Below, one piece after another: positions 33,875 through 44,409 of a DNA stretch of 64,000 nucleotides. The stretch comes from UBA1952 sp965246905 (GTDB taxonomy: Bacteria; Bacteroidota; Bacteroidia; Chitinophagales; Chitinophagaceae), in NCBI GenBank assembly GCA_965246905.1, contig CBDFFZ010000010.1:124001-188000 (forward strand), written 5' to 3'. Within the stretch, counting starts at the first letter, position 1. Each line of letters opens with the position of its first letter. The notes under the pieces are model-generated. The model had not been told where the DNA came from, searched no databases, and was given only the letters and a program-made list of their open reading frames with translations. The translations under genes were made by a program, and so were the position numbers.

Positions 33875-36111
33875 ATGAAAAAAATTGCCTTACTCTTTAC
33901 TTTGCTTTCCGGCGCGTGTGCAGCTATAGCGCAGCGATATGAAATACCCTGGAACCTGAATGCTACCGCGCCAAAAGAAAAACCAGTGCTCCAGCCGGTT
34001 GCCTATCGGAATATCGGCGTGAATGAGGGCGACCTCTCCTTTATTTTATCAACCATTACGGATAACGCGAATGCACCAGCAACCATTATGCTGCCAGTGC
34101 CCGATGGTTCTTTGCGTGCCTTCAACATCTGGCAAACGCCGGTAATGGAGGCTGCCCTTGCAGATAAGTACCCGGAAATCCGCACCTACACAGCGGCGGC
34201 GGTTGACAATCATTTTGCAACTGCCAAGATCGATTATACGCCTTTCGGCTTTCATGCGATGATTGCAGATGGCGCAAATTCGTTTTTTATCGACCCCTTC
34301 GGGAAGGCTGCTGATGGAAGGTATATCTCCTACTACCGGCGCGATTACCGGGCGATTCCGGGCAACAGCGTTGTCTGCGCGGTAGATAATAAGCACTTCA
34401 ATACTCCTACAGTTGATCCTACAGGCGGCCATGGCGGCAATAGTGTGGGCAGCTTTCGCCTGAATGGTGCCATCCACAGGACTTACAGGCTTGCGCTGGC
34501 CTGTACCGGCGAGTATGCGGTTGCCGTTGCCGGCCCCAACCCTACCAAGCCCGCTGTATTAGCTAAGATGGTAACTACGCTCAATCGTGTAAACAGTGTG
34601 TATGAGCGGGACTTTGCAATCACTATGCAGCTTGTGGGGAACGATGACACCCTTATTTTTTTAGATGGCGCTAACGATCCTTATTCGGATAATAGTGCAG
34701 GCGCGATGCTTAGCCAGAACCAGTCAACCATCGATGCGCGCATTAAAACCGCAAACTATGATATAGGGCACGTATTTGGCACCGGCGGCGGCGGCGCAGG
34801 CACCGGGCTTGGCCTTGCAAATCACGGTGTTTGCCAGGCCAGCTCTAAGGCATTGGGCGTTACGGGCACGCCAACGCCTACCGGAGATGCCTTTGATATA
34901 GATTACGTAGCGCACGAAATGGGGCATCAATATGGAGCTGAGCATACTTATAATGCTGCAACGAACGGGCCATGCAACTTTCGGTCCGCAATTCAGGAGT
35001 TCGCTTATGAGCCGGGAAGCGGCAGCACCATCATGGCCTATGCCGGTATCTGCGGCTCAGACGATATACAGCCCCATACGGACCCTTACTTTCACTCCAC
35101 ATCGCTCGAAGAGATAACCACTTATATTAATACGAATACCTGCGCCATGGTGAGCCTTACCGGAACGTCAATGCTACGGTGCCACCCTACACCGCGTCTT
35201 ATAACATACCTTATCTCACTGCTTTTGAGCTTACCGCCCCGGCGGCCACTGATGCAACTGCCGATACCCTTACCTATTGCTGGGAGCAGCGCGATCTTGG
35301 TGATTTCGGCAAGACTATTTCGCAGACACATCTCCGGGGGCCCCTGTTCCGCTCTTTCCGGCCTACTGCCGACCGTACGCGGATTTTCCCGTCTATCGAC
35401 AGCCTGCTGAAAAGCGTATTTTTATCTAAACAGGAACGGATACCGGACGTGGCGCGCACGCTTTGCTTCCGGCTTACGGAGCGTGATATTTATCACGGGC
35501 TTGGCTGCTTTAATTTTCCCGATGATTCCATTCATCTCAATGTGATTAACACGGGTGCACCCTTCCGCGTTACATCTCCTAATGCGAGTACAGCATGGGC
35601 AGGCGGCACCACACAGACTATTACCTGGAATGTAGCCAATACAACTGCAGCGCCCATCAATTGCAGTGCCGTAGATATTTTTCTTTCTGTAGATGGCGGT
35701 TATACCTTCTCAACGCTACTTTTGGCCAATACCCCGAACGATGGAACGGAGGTTGTAACGCTGCCCAATGTGAATATGGCCAATATGCGGATCAAGGTAA
35801 AAGGAGCAGGAAATGTGTTTTTTGCGATCAGCCATACAACACCACCTACCGGCATTGATAAGCACCCAATGAATGACGGCGGCGTGAATATATCGCCGGT
35901 GCCGGCCACCCGGATGTTAGAAATAAGCTTTGTAAGGCCCGGCGAAACTGCGCTGGCAAAAATTGTAAATGCCGTAGGGCAGTTGATTTGGATGGGCAAA
36001 ATTCTTGACCGGGCTCAGATAGATGTATCATCCTGGGCAAAAGGGGTCTATTATATAAGGATGACGAATGACAGCACCGTGAACCTTGCCCGCCCCATTA
36101 TCGTAGAGTGA
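33875..36111 (+). CDS. Reprolysin-like metalloprotease with T9SS-type C-terminus (frameshift at about 35164)
   Basis: Signal peptide MKKIALLFTLLSGACAAIAQ, prosegment to about residue 190, then a zinc metalloprotease domain with HEMGHQYGAEH (H347-E-x2-H-x5-H). The frame breaks near 35164: the first frame stops at 35410, while the second frame continues from NVNATVPPYTASYNIPYLT through an Ig-like region to a sorting domain (NISPVPATRMLEISF, then WAKGVYYIRM). One extra A in the GGAACG at 35162-35167 would restore a single protein of about 745 aa with GNVNATVPPY. It is probably secreted by T9SS. The break may be real or an error. Confidence 0.8.
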
Positions 36112-36264
36112 TCTGCACGCTTTTTCAAGATTTTTTTGGTCCGTTTTTTTGCGCTTGCCGCATATAAGTGAATCTGTTTCTGCGCATCAAGTCAATACTA
36201 TTTCCTGTTATCTTTGTCGGCCGCGTAAAAGCGCGCTTCTTAAAGTTTTTAAAAAATCCTTTCA

Positions 36265-38574
36265 ATGCTGAAACGCTATAGCCTGTTTCTCCTTCTTTTT
36301 ATTTGCTCTGCCACCACATTCGCGCAATCAGGCTCTATCAAGGGCTTCGTAAAAGAGCGTGGCACCTCGGAGCCGATGATCTACAATTCCGTTTACCTCG
36401 AAGGCACCTCATTTGGCGTGCAAACCGATGTGAATGGCTACTTTGCGCTTACGCAGGTTCCGGCCGGCACTTATACGCTCGTTGCTTTTCATGCGGGCTA
36501 CGATACAGCTAAAGTATCCATTACCCTGGCGGCGGGGCAGGTGATTTCTCAAAAACTTTATCTCCGCACGGCAAATCTTCAGCTTAAAGAAGTGCAGGTA
36601 TCGGGCAGAGGAAAAATTGACCGCATGACGCGTATCGGGACCGGTGTTACTACCATTACCCCTGCCGATATGAAGCGACTCCCAAGTGCCGGCGGCGAGC
36701 CGGATATTGCCCAGTTTTTGCAGGTTACACCGGGTGTTACTTTTACGGGAGATCAGGGCGGGCAGCTTTACATCCGTGGTGGTGCGCCTTCTCAAACCGG
36801 TATTCTGCTGGATGGCGTTACCATTTACAATCCGTTTCACACCATCGGCCTCTATTCTGTTTTCGAGACAGATGCCATTCGCAGCGCAGATATATATACT
36901 GCAGGCTTCAGTGCCCAATACGGCAATCGCACATCCGCCATACTTGATATTCACACTAAAGACGGCAACCGCAACCGCCTGTCCGGCAAAGTATCTGCTT
37001 CGCCGGTTATGGGCCGTGTGATGCTGGAAGGCCCGCTTTATAAATCCAAAAGCGAGGAAGGCGGCGGGGCCACTTTTTTGCTTTCCCTGAAGCATAGTTA
37101 CCTCGATCAAACCTCAAAAGGACTTTACAGCGGCCTCGGCGGAGCATTCGAGAACGGGCTTCCGTATAGCTTTACCGATCTTTACGGCAAGGTTACCTTC
37201 AGTGGCGACAATGGCAGCAAGCTCAATGTATTCGGGTTTAATTTTGATGATAAGGCCAAGTTTCTTCGCCCCAATTCCGATCAGGCACTGGCCGATTTTA
37301 ACTGGAAAGCAACCGGCGCCGGCGCCAACTTCGTAGTATCCCCGGGCGGCTCGTCTGCGCTCATCAGTGGTAAATTCGCCTACAGTAAATATAACATCGA
37401 CTATAGTGCAGCCTCTGATTCCTTTCCCCGCAACAGCAGCATCAACAATTTTGAGGCAGGCATCGAGGTTACCAACTTCCTGCCCGGCTACAGCCAGCTT
37501 AAATATGGCATCGAAGTGAGCGGCATTCATACAGATCTTAATTATCGCAGCGCCGCAGCAGTAAATACTACGCTGGACCGCCAGAACACACTTGCGGCAG
37601 TTTACCTGATGTTCCGCAAGAATTTCAGTGAGAAATTTATCGTGGAGCCGAGCATCCGCTTCCAGTATTATGCTTCGCTGAACAAAGTATCTCCTGAGCC
37701 GCGCCTTGGCCTCAAGTATAATATTACCAGCAATGTGCGCCTTAAATTCGCTACCGGGCTTTACTCGCAGAATATCATCAGCACCAAGAGCGACCGCGAT
37801 ATTGTAAACTTCTTTACCGGCTTCCTGCTGAGCCCCGACCAGGAAATTAAAAACACCGAAGGCGAGGTTGTTTCCTCAAACCTGCAGCGCGCATACCATA
37901 TTCTTGGTGGTATAGAAGTGGATGTACAGGATGTGGAGCTGAACCTTGAGCCCTGGTACAAGAACTTTACACAGAATATAGAGCTCAACCGCTATAAGCA
38001 ATTTGCGGCGGATCCTGATTTTCTCGTGGAAACCGGTAAGGCTTACGGCATCGATCTTTCTGCTAAATACAATAAGAGCCGTGTATATCTCTGGGGCGTG
38101 GTTTCCTACCAGCATATAGAGCGCTATGACGGCCAGCAAACCTACGCTCCCCCCTTCGACCGCCGCTGGAACCTGAACCTTTTAGGCTCTTATACTTTTG
38201 GTAAGCGTAAGGATTTTGAGGTATCGCTTCGCTATAATTTTGGCTCGGCTTTTCCTTTTACGCAGACACAGGGCTTTTATGAAAATCTCGGCCTTTCCAG
38301 CAATGGCATCAACACTAATTATACCCAGCAAAATGGCCAGGTTGGCCTGCTTTATTCAAGCGAGATCAATGGTGGCCGCTTATCGAATTATCACCGTGTA
38401 GATCTCTCGGCAAAGAAGCGCTTCCGCCTCAGCCAGTATTCTAATATTGAAACAACGCTGAGCATTACCAATGTAGCCAGCCGCAACAATATTTTCTACG
38501 TGGATCGTATCGAGAACCAGCGCGTTTACCAGCTTCCTTTTTTCCCCAGCCTGAACGTAACCTGGAATTTTTAA
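36265..38574 (+). CDS. TonB-dependent receptor with carboxypeptidase-like N-domain
   Basis: A 769-aa outer-membrane receptor. Signal peptide MLKRYSLFLLLFICSATTFAQ. Residues 24-110 are a CarboxypepD_reg-like domain (GSIKGFVKERGTSEPMIYNS). The plug contains GGEPDIAQFLQVTPGVTFTG and LYIRGGAPSQTGILLDGV. The remainder forms a barrel ending in an aromatic residue (NVTWNF). Transport is powered by TonB-ExbBD, which are elsewhere. No SusD partner adjoins, so the substrate is unknown; iron or peptide uptake are options. It precedes the TPR gene by 32 bp. Confidence 0.88.
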   Translation: MLKRYSLFLLLFICSATTFAQSGSIKGFVKERGTSEPMIYNSVYLEGTSFGVQTDVNGYFALTQVPAGTYTLVAFHAGYDTAKVSITLAAGQVISQKLYLRTANLQLKEVQVSGRGKIDRMTRIGTGVTTITPADMKRLPSAGGEPDIAQFLQVTPGVTFTGDQGGQLYIRGGAPSQTGILLDGVTIYNPFHTIGLYSVFETDAIRSADIYTAGFSAQYGNRTSAILDIHTKDGNRNRLSGKVSASPVMGRVMLEGPLYKSKSEEGGGATFLLSLKHSYLDQTSKGLYSGLGGAFENGLPYSFTDLYGKVTFSGDNGSKLNVFGFNFDDKAKFLRPNSDQALADFNWKATGAGANFVVSPGGSSALISGKFAYSKYNIDYSAASDSFPRNSSINNFEAGIEVTNFLPGYSQLKYGIEVSGIHTDLNYRSAAAVNTTLDRQNTLAAVYLMFRKNFSEKFIVEPSIRFQYYASLNKVSPEPRLGLKYNITSNVRLKFATGLYSQNIISTKSDRDIVNFFTGFLLSPDQEIKNTEGEVVSSNLQRAYHILGGIEVDVQDVELNLEPWYKNFTQNIELNRYKQFAADPDFLVETGKAYGIDLSAKYNKSRVYLWGVVSYQHIERYDGQQTYAPPFDRRWNLNLLGSYTFGKRKDFEVSLRYNFGSAFPFTQTQGFYENLGLSSNGINTNYTQQNGQVGLLYSSEINGGRLSNYHRVDLSAKKRFRLSQYSNIETTLSITNVASRNNIFYVDRIENQRVYQLPFFPSLNVTWNF

Positions 38575-38606
38575 TTTTTCCCTACCCCTAAATTGATGCT
38601 ACGCCC

Positions 38607-41600
38607 ATGACGGCTATCAAGCGAAATCTTTTCATTCTCACATGCCTTGCGGTAAGCATGGCGCATAAAAAGGCAGATGCACAGGAGCATCTGCCTTTTC
38701 AGTACCGATACCAGCACATACAACTTTCGGAAGAGCAGCTTCGCCAGCGATTTTATGCGCTTGCCGCTCAGTCTGCACAAAAGCAGCTGCGTATGGCACC
38801 ACGTGCAGGTGTTCCACACAACTGGCAGGACGATGCAGCAAAGGCTCAGTATATAAAGGCTATCGGGCAGCTACAATCCGGCAATCCGGCAAGTGCGGAT
38901 GGTGTGGTGGAAATGCTGCGCCATACAACTTCGCCTTCACTGCGCGACCGTGGCTCTCTTGCGCTTGCCCAATATTATTTCGCTAATGGAAAGCTGGCAG
39001 CTGCAATTCCTTACTACGAAGAAGCCGGCATTCATAATTTATCCAACGAAGAAATTGCGGATGCAAAATTTGAGCTTGCTTACTGTTATTTCAATACGCA
39101 GCAATTAGAAAAAGCAGAGCCGTTGTTTGCCATTATGAAGGAAGTGCAGGGCAAATATTACAGGCCCGGAAACTACTACTATGGCCTGCTCGCCTACAAC
39201 CGCGGAGCTTATGCCGATGCACTGAAAAGCTTTGACCGTATCGATGAAGAACCACAATATCGCAATATTGTGCCTTATTATATGGCGGAGATCGAGTATT
39301 ATCTCGGTAACCGCAAAAAAGCTTTACAGGCGGCGCTTACACTACTGAAACGGCCAGAGAAGCTCTATTATGATAATGAGCTGCATCTCTTAGCCGCGCA
39401 ATCCCTTTTTGAAGATGCCCGCTATGGCGATGCCTTGCCTTATTTTGAACATTATTATAGCAACACAGATAAAATACGAAAGGAAGAGCTGTATGAAATG
39501 GCCTACAGTTATTACCGGGTCAATGAATGGAAAAACGCGATCGATAAATTTAAACCACTGAGCAGCGCACAGGATTCACTAGGGCAGACTGCTATGTATC
39601 TTCTTGGTGACAGCTACCTGAAAGCCGGCGATAAGCGGAGCGCCCGTAATGCATTCGGCCTGGCGGCTGCTATGCGTTTCAATGCCGGTCAGCGGGAAGC
39701 TGCGCTGCTCCTCCACGCTAAGCTATCGTACGAGCTGGGCTACAGCGATGATGCCTTGCGCAGCGTAAATGCCCTGATCAAAGAATACGGTGGTGGCACG
39801 GATGCTTATCTCCTCCAATCGCAATTATTTGCCGCTACGAGCAATTATGGTGGCGCTTATGAAGCACTGTTGCTTTCAAAAGGCAATAATGATACCTACC
39901 GCCAAACTATACAGCGCGTGGCCTACAGCTATGCGCTCCAGCAACTGCAAAAAGACAATACAGATGCTGCCGATAGCCTGCTAAGCGTTTCCCTCACTGC
40001 CAATAGCCTACCTGCCTATACTGCAGCCGCAAATTTCTGGAAGGGAGATATTGCCTACCGCCGCCACCGGGCCAGCGAGGCAATAGCTTATTCCAAAAGC
40101 TTCCTGGATGCGTATACCGGAAATAATGTAAGCGCCATCAGCTCCGAAGCAACACCGGCTCATGCCTATCTGAATATGGGTTACGCTTCGCTGGATGCTG
40201 CTGATTTTGGGGGCGCGCAACAATATTTTAATAAAGCCGGCAGCACAGGCAGCAGCACTACAGTAGCCGCTAATGCAGGACTGCGCGAGGCCGATGCATT
40301 CTTTATGCAGAAAGATTTTAACCATGCTGCACCGCTCTATGCAAAAACAGCAGCGGGCACAGGTCATGATGCCGCTTATGCAGGATTGCAACTGGCGATA
40401 ATTTATGGTCTGCAAGGCAGAACTGCCGATAAAGAGCGCCAATTGCAAGGGCTTATATCCTCTGCTTCCCCCTACGCAGCCGATGCGCGCTACGAGCTTG
40501 CCATTACAGAAATGGAGCGCAGCCGATATAAGGAAGCCATTGCCCAACTGCAGCCGCTTATTGCCGGTACGGATGGGAATCTTGCCGCGAAAGCCCTGTT
40601 GAAAACAGGCACAGCTTACCAGCAGCTCAACCGCGACGAAGAGGCCATAACAGCCTACCGGAAAATCATCACATCCTACACTAATGCGCCGGAACGTACC
40701 GACGCCTTAGCTGCGCTGAAAAGTCTCTACATTGAGCAAAACAAATTGGATACATATACTACCCTGTTGCACGATGCCGCACTTCCAGAAGACAACGAGC
40801 TGGATATTGCTTATTACAGCGCCGCCGAAGCACAGTATGCTGCGGGCAACTGGGATGCGGCACAACTTGCATTCAGCAGTTATCTCGTAAAATACCCAAA
40901 TGGCACATTTGCTAATAAAGCCCATTATTATGCAGCTGAAAGCTTTTATCAGCAAAAGAAATACAGTGCCGCATTACCGGAATACAGCGCCGTTTTGCAG
41001 CAGGATTGGAATGATTTCTCGGAGCAAAGTGCATTGCGCGCAGCCAGCTTAGCCGTAAGTACACAAGATTATAGCGCATCTTTAAAATATTATGCGGAGT
41101 TGCGGAATAAAGCGTTGAGTCCGGCAAACCTGCAGATCGCCTATACCGGCCTTATGCGCAGCAATGAAAAGCTCGATAACCATACGGATGCCGCGCATTT
41201 TGCAGATACCCTGCTTACCCTGCCCGACGTGCCTTTGGCAACAGCTGATGAAGCGAAACTTATCCAGGCGCACCAGCTCATCGCAGCCGGTCAAAGCGCT
41301 GCTTCAATTTATCAGGTATTGCAATCGAGTAAAAACGGAGCTATTGCGGCTGAGGCGCGCTATTATGCAGCAGCCGATCTTCTAAAAGCCGGCAAGATCA
41401 AGGAAGCGGAAGATGCTGCGGGGAAAAATATCCGGCTATCCGCGGGTAATGATTATTGGGTGGTAAAAACTTACCTGCTGCTTGGCGATATTCTTATACA
41501 GGAGAAGGATTATTTTAATGCAAAAGCTACACTGCAAAGCGTAGTACAGAATGCTAAGGCCAATGACCTGAAAGCTGAGGCGCAGAAAAAATTAGACGAA

Positions 41601-41639
41601 CTTAAAACTCTGGAAGGCTCTAAACTCTCAAATGAATAA
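38607..41639 (+). CDS. Large exported tetratricopeptide-repeat protein
   Basis: A 1010-aa protein with an N-terminal signal-like segment (MTAIKRNLFILTCLAVSMAH) and many TPR or Sel1-like repeats along its whole length: for example LALAQYYFANGKLAAAIPYY, ELAYCYFNTQQLEKAEPLF, AHYYAAESFYQQKKYSAALP and ARYELAITEMERSRYKEAIA. Such proteins act as scaffolds in the periplasm or at the outer membrane. It overlaps the next beta-barrel gene by 8 bp, so it is translationally coupled with it. The first of a three-gene unit that ends with an HU/SPOR protein. Confidence 0.82.
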   Translation: MTAIKRNLFILTCLAVSMAHKKADAQEHLPFQYRYQHIQLSEEQLRQRFYALAAQSAQKQLRMAPRAGVPHNWQDDAAKAQYIKAIGQLQSGNPASADGVVEMLRHTTSPSLRDRGSLALAQYYFANGKLAAAIPYYEEAGIHNLSNEEIADAKFELAYCYFNTQQLEKAEPLFAIMKEVQGKYYRPGNYYYGLLAYNRGAYADALKSFDRIDEEPQYRNIVPYYMAEIEYYLGNRKKALQAALTLLKRPEKLYYDNELHLLAAQSLFEDARYGDALPYFEHYYSNTDKIRKEELYEMAYSYYRVNEWKNAIDKFKPLSSAQDSLGQTAMYLLGDSYLKAGDKRSARNAFGLAAAMRFNAGQREAALLLHAKLSYELGYSDDALRSVNALIKEYGGGTDAYLLQSQLFAATSNYGGAYEALLLSKGNNDTYRQTIQRVAYSYALQQLQKDNTDAADSLLSVSLTANSLPAYTAAANFWKGDIAYRRHRASEAIAYSKSFLDAYTGNNVSAISSEATPAHAYLNMGYASLDAADFGGAQQYFNKAGSTGSSTTVAANAGLREADAFFMQKDFNHAAPLYAKTAAGTGHDAAYAGLQLAIIYGLQGRTADKERQLQGLISSASPYAADARYELAITEMERSRYKEAIAQLQPLIAGTDGNLAAKALLKTGTAYQQLNRDEEAITAYRKIITSYTNAPERTDALAALKSLYIEQNKLDTYTTLLHDAALPEDNELDIAYYSAAEAQYAAGNWDAAQLAFSSYLVKYPNGTFANKAHYYAAESFYQQKKYSAALPEYSAVLQQDWNDFSEQSALRAASLAVSTQDYSASLKYYAELRNKALSPANLQIAYTGLMRSNEKLDNHTDAAHFADTLLTLPDVPLATADEAKLIQAHQLIAAGQSAASIYQVLQSSKNGAIAAEARYYAAADLLKAGKIKEAEDAAGKNIRLSAGNDYWVVKTYLLLGDILIQEKDYFNAKATLQSVVQNAKANDLKAEAQKKLDELKTLEGSKLSNE

Positions 41640-43368
41640 GCCCATGATGAAGCGCCCTTTCCTATTGATACTATTGGCAGCCGGTGTATTTTTTCCGCCT
41701 TCGGCAAATGCGCAGCGCAGTAAGAAAGTAAAGCAAAAAGCGCTGAAAGCAAAGCCAGCACCACCCAAGCAGCTTCCTAAGCCTGCGCAGCCAACAATGA
41801 GCCGGGGAGATGACACGACCATCCGCGGCACTACACTGGAAGTGTACCAGGTATATAAGCCGGAGGTAAAGATCGCACCGAAGCCGGCCTTTATGCCTAC
41901 GCTTCCGCCACCGGAAACTGCTATTACGCCCCAGGAATATACAGTGCCACAGCAATCGCTCTATTATACTTATCGCTCTGTACCCTTGCGCCCGCTTGCT
42001 TTAGGGAAAGATACCGCTAAGCTACCTGGGCAGAACTACTTAAAAGGCGGCGGCGGTAATTTATCTACCATTTATGCGGATGCCGGAATAGGAAGCCTTC
42101 ATGGCGATAATTGGCAAGCTGCAATTCATGCGCAGCATATCTCGCAGCAGGGCAAAATCGCCGACCAAAAATTCCTGCACACTGGTCTTGATGCCGTTGC
42201 TACGCTGCGCAGTGACCGCCACCTCTGGAGCGCCGCGCTGGATGCGGATCATCGCCGTTACAACCTCTATGGCTACGACCACAATGAATACAATTATGTG
42301 GACGGGTTTCAGAGAAGATATACCGGCATCGATGCCCGGATAGGCGTACAAAATACGGAACAGGGAATATTTGGTCTTGATTATGCACCATCCATTCGCT
42401 TCAATTACTTCAAAGGAATTGGGCCGGTCAATCATGAAACTACGATTGAGGCTTCTTTGCCTTTTTCTAAAAAGATAGACAGCAATCTGACAGTAGAGCT
42501 TGGCGTTGGCGGCATATTCACTACTTATAATGCAGGCGCTGATATCTCCGGAAGTAATAATATTATGCGCATCACACCCGGACTACGCTACCATAATGCC
42601 GATTATACTGCACATCTCGGCTTAAACCCAACGTTCGGGCGCGGGGGCAACAGCTACCTCTTACCGGATATTACAACTGCTTACCAGGTATCCCGGAAAT
42701 TCGAAGTCAGCGCCGGCTGGCAGGCAAATCTTTTGCAAAATACATACCAGCAGCTCCTTCTCAGAAATCCTTATTACAGCCTTATCAATCCATTACCGCA
42801 ATCCCGTAACGATGAAGTATTTGCAGCCGCTACTGCCGGAGTTGGCCACCATTTATCGCTTGGCGTAAGAGCAAGCTGGTGGGAATATAATAACCTGCCG
42901 GAATTTGTAACCTTTGATGGCGATACAGTAGGCCGGCTGTTCGTTGCTGAAGTAGCGCCTAAATTGAACGCCTTTTCCTTGCAGCTCGATGCGCGCTATG
43001 AATTAGGCAATAGCTTTTCATTTGGATTGAGCGGCGCATGGTATGGATATCATAATAGGACCTACATCCGTGTATGGCAGGAGCCTTCCGTGCGGTTTAA
43101 AGGCGATGTACAATGGGCCATTTTGAAAGACCTTCATGCAAGCGCGTATCTCTCTGCGCTGGGCGGCCTGTACGGTAGAAACGCACACCGTTATGAGCAG
43201 AAAATGGAAAGCATCATCGATATCGGAGCAGGTGCAGAGTACCAGCTGATACCACAGCTTTCGCTTTGGCTCAATGCCGGCAACCTGCTGGACAGGCCTA
43301 ACCAGCGCTGGCTTGGCTATGATTCGTTCGGCATTAATTTTTATGGCGGGCTTCGCTTCAGGTTTTAA
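41632..43368 (+). CDS. Outer-membrane beta-barrel protein
   Basis: A 578-aa protein. Signal peptide MNKPMMKRPFLLILLAAGVF (cleavage after SANAQ). A basic, proline-rich linker (KVKQKALKAKPAPPKQLPKP) leads into a region with alternating strands that ends in the outer-membrane signature GGLRFRF. It resembles the barrel of TonB-dependent receptors but has no recognisable plug. It overlaps the upstream TPR gene and is followed 61 bp later by the HU/SPOR gene. Probably a partner of the TPR scaffold; function unknown. Confidence 0.75.
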   Translation: MNKPMMKRPFLLILLAAGVFFPPSANAQRSKKVKQKALKAKPAPPKQLPKPAQPTMSRGDDTTIRGTTLEVYQVYKPEVKIAPKPAFMPTLPPPETAITPQEYTVPQQSLYYTYRSVPLRPLALGKDTAKLPGQNYLKGGGGNLSTIYADAGIGSLHGDNWQAAIHAQHISQQGKIADQKFLHTGLDAVATLRSDRHLWSAALDADHRRYNLYGYDHNEYNYVDGFQRRYTGIDARIGVQNTEQGIFGLDYAPSIRFNYFKGIGPVNHETTIEASLPFSKKIDSNLTVELGVGGIFTTYNAGADISGSNNIMRITPGLRYHNADYTAHLGLNPTFGRGGNSYLLPDITTAYQVSRKFEVSAGWQANLLQNTYQQLLLRNPYYSLINPLPQSRNDEVFAAATAGVGHHLSLGVRASWWEYNNLPEFVTFDGDTVGRLFVAEVAPKLNAFSLQLDARYELGNSFSFGLSGAWYGYHNRTYIRVWQEPSVRFKGDVQWAILKDLHASAYLSALGGLYGRNAHRYEQKMESIIDIGAGAEYQLIPQLSLWLNAGNLLDRPNQRWLGYDSFGINFYGGLRFRF

Positions 43369-43429
43369 AAAGAAGTTCTCTGCCGCAGGCATTTTTAATC
43401 TTAGTAAATTGCACCACCAATAAGTACGC

Positions 43430-44353
43430 ATGGACATCGCAAAATACATTGGTCTTTATCTCTTAAAGAACAATTTCTGTTACATACACGGGCTCGGCAA
43501 TCTTGAGCTAAAGAAAAAACCGTCTGTTCACGATGGGCAGTCCATCAATGCGCCACAGTATGAAGTTTTGCTCTCCTCAACCGGCTCTATCGACGATAGC
43601 TTGGCCAATTTCATCGCCACACATGAGCAGACAAGCATCTCCAAAGCTTCTAATGCGCTTAGAGATTTCAGCACAGCTACGCGTACTGCGCTTGCCGCCG
43701 GCAAAGATGTTGATATACCTGCGTTAGGAAAATTTACAGAGCAGAATGGTGTGGTAAAATTTATTACAGATGCTAATCTGCAGTACACGCCACCGTCCAT
43801 ACCTATACTGCGTACCAGCAAACGGCTGGAGGAAGCGCCGTCTTTTGGGATGAAAGCTCCGATTGAGGACAGCTACTCCGGCACCAGCAATATCAACTGG
43901 AGCAAGATCGGCCTTTGGGGCGGTATAGCTGCAATAGCCATCATCCTCGCAATTTTTGGCATCAGGGCAATGAATAATCGTGGTACTGCACCGGTTGCAA
44001 TTGCCACGCCTGCGGACCCCCACGCGGTTGCACAGGCCATTATACCTGCGGACACAAACATAATCGATACGACAGTTGCAGCGCCGACACCTACATCTGC
44101 GCCTGCTGCAGCAATGGCGACTGCGACTGATGGAACCACACAAGTGGTGCTGGGCACTTATCCATCACGGGTAGCTGCGGAGCGCCGCATAAAAACACTT
44201 TCCGGCAATGGCAATAAGGTAGCACTCGTGGCACAGGACTCTACTAATTTCCTGGTTGTAATGCCTGTGATGCTGAAGGCAGCAGACAGCGCCAAGACAA
44301 TGGATTCTTTGCGCCGGATGTTTAATCCTAAAGGGGTTAGAATTCTACGGTAA
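43430..44353 (+). CDS. HU/CCDC81-like DNA-binding-fold protein with SPOR domain
   Basis: A 307-aa protein. Residues 1-125 resemble the prokaryotic CCDC81-like HU-fold domains (MDIAKYIGLYLLKNNFCYIH, GLGNLELKKK, then VDIPALGKFTEQNGVVKF). One membrane helix lies at about residues 160-182 (GLWGGIAAIAIILAIFGIRA). An Ala/Thr/Pro-rich linker leads to a SPOR domain (VVLGTYPSRVAAERRIKTL), which binds denuded septal peptidoglycan. This places the HU-like part in the cytoplasm and the SPOR part in the periplasm. It may link envelope division sites with the TPR/barrel proteins upstream. Confidence 0.82.
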   Translation: MDIAKYIGLYLLKNNFCYIHGLGNLELKKKPSVHDGQSINAPQYEVLLSSTGSIDDSLANFIATHEQTSISKASNALRDFSTATRTALAAGKDVDIPALGKFTEQNGVVKFITDANLQYTPPSIPILRTSKRLEEAPSFGMKAPIEDSYSGTSNINWSKIGLWGGIAAIAIILAIFGIRAMNNRGTAPVAIATPADPHAVAQAIIPADTNIIDTTVAAPTPTSAPAAAMATATDGTTQVVLGTYPSRVAAERRIKTLSGNGNKVALVAQDSTNFLVVMPVMLKAADSAKTMDSLRRMFNPKGVRILR

Positions 44354-44380
44354 TTTAATTTATTGATTTGTCTTTGATTC

Positions 44381-44400
44381 AACACGCTTCCAGGCGTGTT
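44381..44400. terminator. Bidirectional terminator-like hairpin
   Basis: AACACGC and GCGTGTT pair around TTCCAG between the convergent HU/SPOR and YkgJ-family genes. Confidence 0.5.
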
Positions 44401-44409
44401 CCTAAATTG

